A DNA stretch of 64,000 nucleotides from Candidatus Gastranaerophilales bacterium (GTDB lineage: Bacteria; Cyanobacteriota; Vampirovibrionia; Gastranaerophilales; Gastranaerophilaceae). This document shows positions 62,062 through 64,000 of the stretch, in pieces. The position numbers were made by a program, and so were the translations under genes. Under the pieces are notes generated by a model that was not told the DNA's origin, did not search any database, and saw only the letters and a program-made list of their open reading frames with translations. Location: positions 135,422 to 199,421 of the forward strand of contig CALVEH010000001.1 in NCBI GenBank assembly GCA_944326545.1. The letters are read 5' to 3'. Position 1 is the first letter of the stretch; every line of letters starts with the position of its first letter.

Positions 62062-63792
62062 ATGAAATCCATACACAAAACAACTTTCTTTTTAATAGCA
62101 ATAACCTTTTTGGCTTTTATTTTGAGATGGGCAGATGTCAATAGTGCAGCGTTATGGATTGATGAACTTTATTGTTTTGATATAGCATCTAAAACAAGTG
62201 TTATAGAAATACTAAAAACAGTATTCCTCACAGATTTGCATGCACCTTTGTTTTTTATAATTTTGCATTTCTGGATGAAATTAGTCGGCACAAGCGACAA
62301 AGCTTTAATTCTTTTGCCTGTACTTTTTTCAACACTCAGCATACCTGTTGGGTATTTTTTATCAAAAAAACTTTTTAACGAAAAAACAGCTGTTATCTTT
62401 TCTATATTTAATACAATAAGCGCGTTGGAAATTTATTACGCACAAGAACTTAAATTTTATTCTCTTTTGCCAATACTTGGGTTAATAAGTGTGTATTGTT
62501 TTCTAAAAATAGTACAAGAATTCGACATAAAAAATGCAATATACCTGTTTCTAGCAAACACAATAATTGTTTACACCTTTAATGCAGGGGTATTTTTTGT
62601 CGCCGCGGAATTTATTGTTGGCTTAGCTTATTTGTTAATAAAAAAAGGCAAAAAGTTTAAAAACTATTTGTACAGCTTCGTTGCAACAACAATATTTTAT
62701 CTGCCATATTGTTATTTTCAGATAAAAACAATGCTTTCTGTTAACAACGGTTTGTGCTCTTTATTTGATATTTTTCACTTTGATATGGGATTTGTTTTTT
62801 CGCTTATCCAAAATTTTCTTACACCGGCACTTGTTAATATTTCGAATAATTCAATAAATTACAACCAACTGGTTTTCATAAAAGAAAATGGCATAGTTCC
62901 TTTTATATTCTATGTTTTAATATTTTTGATATTGTCTTTGTATGCAATATATCTGTCATTAAAAGAAAAGTCAGAAAAAAGTATATTGATTATTTCTTTA
63001 TCAGTTTTATTTATTACAATACTGATAACTTTGGCAAACCTGCATGTTATACCTCTTGTTACAAGATACACAGTACTTGTACATTTAAACATATTGCTTG
63101 TTATTGCTTTTGGGCTTTCAAAAGTAACAAACCAAAAACTACTTCAGGCATCTATATTTAGCGTTGTTGCAATTTCTTTATTTAGTTTTTTATTTTATAA
63201 AGATTCTGCTATCAAAAGACAATCTTCATTCCACTACTACAGTGCAGAAGCTCTTATGAAAGCAAAAGCCGATAAAAATGATTTAGTAATAATGCCATAC
63301 TTTGGCAGATTTTTATACAAATATTTTGACAAATCGCAGTTGATAGACTACAGAGCAGAAGAGTTATTAATGAATTCTGATACATTTTTAATGAAAGAAA
63401 CCTTCAACTACACAGACAAACAATATTCTCAAAAAGACAAAAGTGGCATGTTAATGCAGCAATATGTAGAACAGACAAAAGCACCAAAAGATTTAGAAAA
63501 ATATTTTACGGAAAACTATATTTCAAAACTAAAAAACGGACAGAGAATATTTTTAATAGAAAATTACAATATGTACATAATCCCAGATAACCTATATGTG
63601 CCAATGATTTCTAACTTAAATATTGACAAAAAAAATCTAAATGAGCTTGAAAAAAATGCAAAATATGCTATTCTTTATACAAAAATACTTAGAAATTTAG
63701 AAGAAATATTATCCCAACATTTAACATTAAAAGGAGTGTATCAGTCAGAACTGCAAGATGTAAAAATTTTTGAATTTGTGTTTAAAAAATAG
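62062..63792 (+). CDS. GT-C membrane glycosyltransferase (ArnT/PMT-like, family 39 type)
   Basis: A 576-residue protein with about ten membrane segments in the first 370 residues and a soluble C-terminal region. The first loop has SAALWIDELYCFDIA, with the acidic 'D-E' pair typical of GT-C enzymes, and TDLHAPLFFIILHFWMKL matches the H-x-P-L motif of the PMT_2 group. LEIYYAQELKFYSLL is another family segment. Such enzymes move sugars from polyprenyl phosphate carriers onto lipids, glycans or proteins outside the inner membrane. Leaderless start. A possible target is surface glycan or pilin, but nothing nearby settles this. Confidence 0.85.
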   Translation: MKSIHKTTFFLIAITFLAFILRWADVNSAALWIDELYCFDIASKTSVIEILKTVFLTDLHAPLFFIILHFWMKLVGTSDKALILLPVLFSTLSIPVGYFLSKKLFNEKTAVIFSIFNTISALEIYYAQELKFYSLLPILGLISVYCFLKIVQEFDIKNAIYLFLANTIIVYTFNAGVFFVAAEFIVGLAYLLIKKGKKFKNYLYSFVATTIFYLPYCYFQIKTMLSVNNGLCSLFDIFHFDMGFVFSLIQNFLTPALVNISNNSINYNQLVFIKENGIVPFIFYVLIFLILSLYAIYLSLKEKSEKSILIISLSVLFITILITLANLHVIPLVTRYTVLVHLNILLVIAFGLSKVTNQKLLQASIFSVVAISLFSFLFYKDSAIKRQSSFHYYSAEALMKAKADKNDLVIMPYFGRFLYKYFDKSQLIDYRAEELLMNSDTFLMKETFNYTDKQYSQKDKSGMLMQQYVEQTKAPKDLEKYFTENYISKLKNGQRIFLIENYNMYIIPDNLYVPMISNLNIDKKNLNELEKNAKYAILYTKILRNLEEILSQHLTLKGVYQSELQDVKIFEFVFKK

Positions 63793-63826
63793 CAATTTTT
63801 GGTCAAAGGATGTTTTTTATTAAGAT

Positions 63827-64000
63827 ATGAAAATACCGAATGATTTTAACAACAGAATCAACGGTAGTACATCGGTTAATCATTTTTCTTCAGGTAGTGC
63901 GGTAACAAGTGGAAGTGTAAACAAAAAAGAATGTGGTAAATCGCTGTATGCCTATAGGCCCATTAATTTTCAAGGCATAGATACTATTGCCTTTATTGGT
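63827..64000 (+). CDS. N-terminus of an unknown protein (partial)
   Basis: 58 codons are present: MKIPNDFNNRINGSTSVNHF and on to YRPINFQGIDTIAFIG. The first 40 residues are Ser/Asn/Gly-rich and look disordered. INFQG at 46-50 fits the short motif shared with the ADP-ribosylglycohydrolase and others in this window, after which a folded domain seems to begin. No close ribosome binding site is seen (AAAGGA is 19 nt away). The frame stays open at the window edge. Confidence 0.55.
   Translation, partial: MKIPNDFNNRINGSTSVNHFSSGSAVTSGSVNKKECGKSLYAYRPINFQGIDTIAFIG

Overview
The window is AT-rich, uses AAGGAG-type ribosome binding sites and the standard code (TGA is a normal stop), and encodes a Gram-negative-like cell: an AsmA-type envelope protein, a TonB-like C-terminal domain, pseudopilins with FTLAEV-type cleavage sites and a periplasmic amylase. 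It also carries a GatD amidotransferase and a class II GalT, which are better known from Gram-positives. Together with fermentative, nitrosative-stress and sugar genes this best fits an uncultured gut bacterium of the Gastranaerophilales/Melainabacteria kind. That assignment is inference from gene content, not a computed placement.

Layout. 1-4.5 kb: end of an S41 protease, leuS and several small genes, then a GC-richer noncoding patch. 4.5-10.3 kb: smc-scpA and a CorC/HlyC-like membrane protein, all on the minus strand. 10.5-13.9 kb: an ADP-ribosylglycohydrolase facing a two-gene unit that encodes an R-S-ExE ADP-ribosyltransferase and a 79-residue protein. 14-16.7 kb: GH57 amylase and a secreted Cys-repeat protein. 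17.8-21 kb: a vWA / FHA-like membrane / TonB-C-like operon. 21-22.5 kb: alkylation repair (tag, ogt) and a TspO-like gene. 22.5-27 kb: periplasmic GH13, then hcp divergent from a Crp/Fnr regulator with a palindrome between them. 27-36.7 kb: a 983-residue unknown protein, a two-component system, a candidate small RNA, an AsmA-like protein and a WG-repeat protein. 37-43.9 kb: four consecutive pseudopilin genes, three fused to large glycine-rich domains. 43.9-48.3 kb: galactose uptake and the first two Leloir steps (permease, galK, galT). 48.3-56.6 kb: mixed metabolic and envelope genes ending with an orphan gatD. 56.7-57.1 kb: four perfect 90-bp tandem repeats, each carrying a hairpin-split copy of the 5' half of the tRNA-Lys(CTT) gene that follows them. 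57.2-64 kb: Xre regulator with a GT8-GT2 fusion, a CheR-like methyltransferase, a metallo-hydrolase/HxlR divergent pair, a GT-C membrane glycosyltransferase and the start of one more gene.

Most notable: (1) the ADP-ribosyltransferase/ADP-ribosylglycohydrolase locus, a possible arginine ADP-ribosylation cycle or effector-antidote pair; (2) the tRNA-half tandem repeat; (3) the glycine-rich pseudopilin cluster; (4) several genes whose start codon lies 6-8 nt after a TATAAT-like box, suggesting leaderless mRNAs; (5) a short [ILM][SN]F[AKQ][GA] motif recurring in otherwise unrelated proteins.
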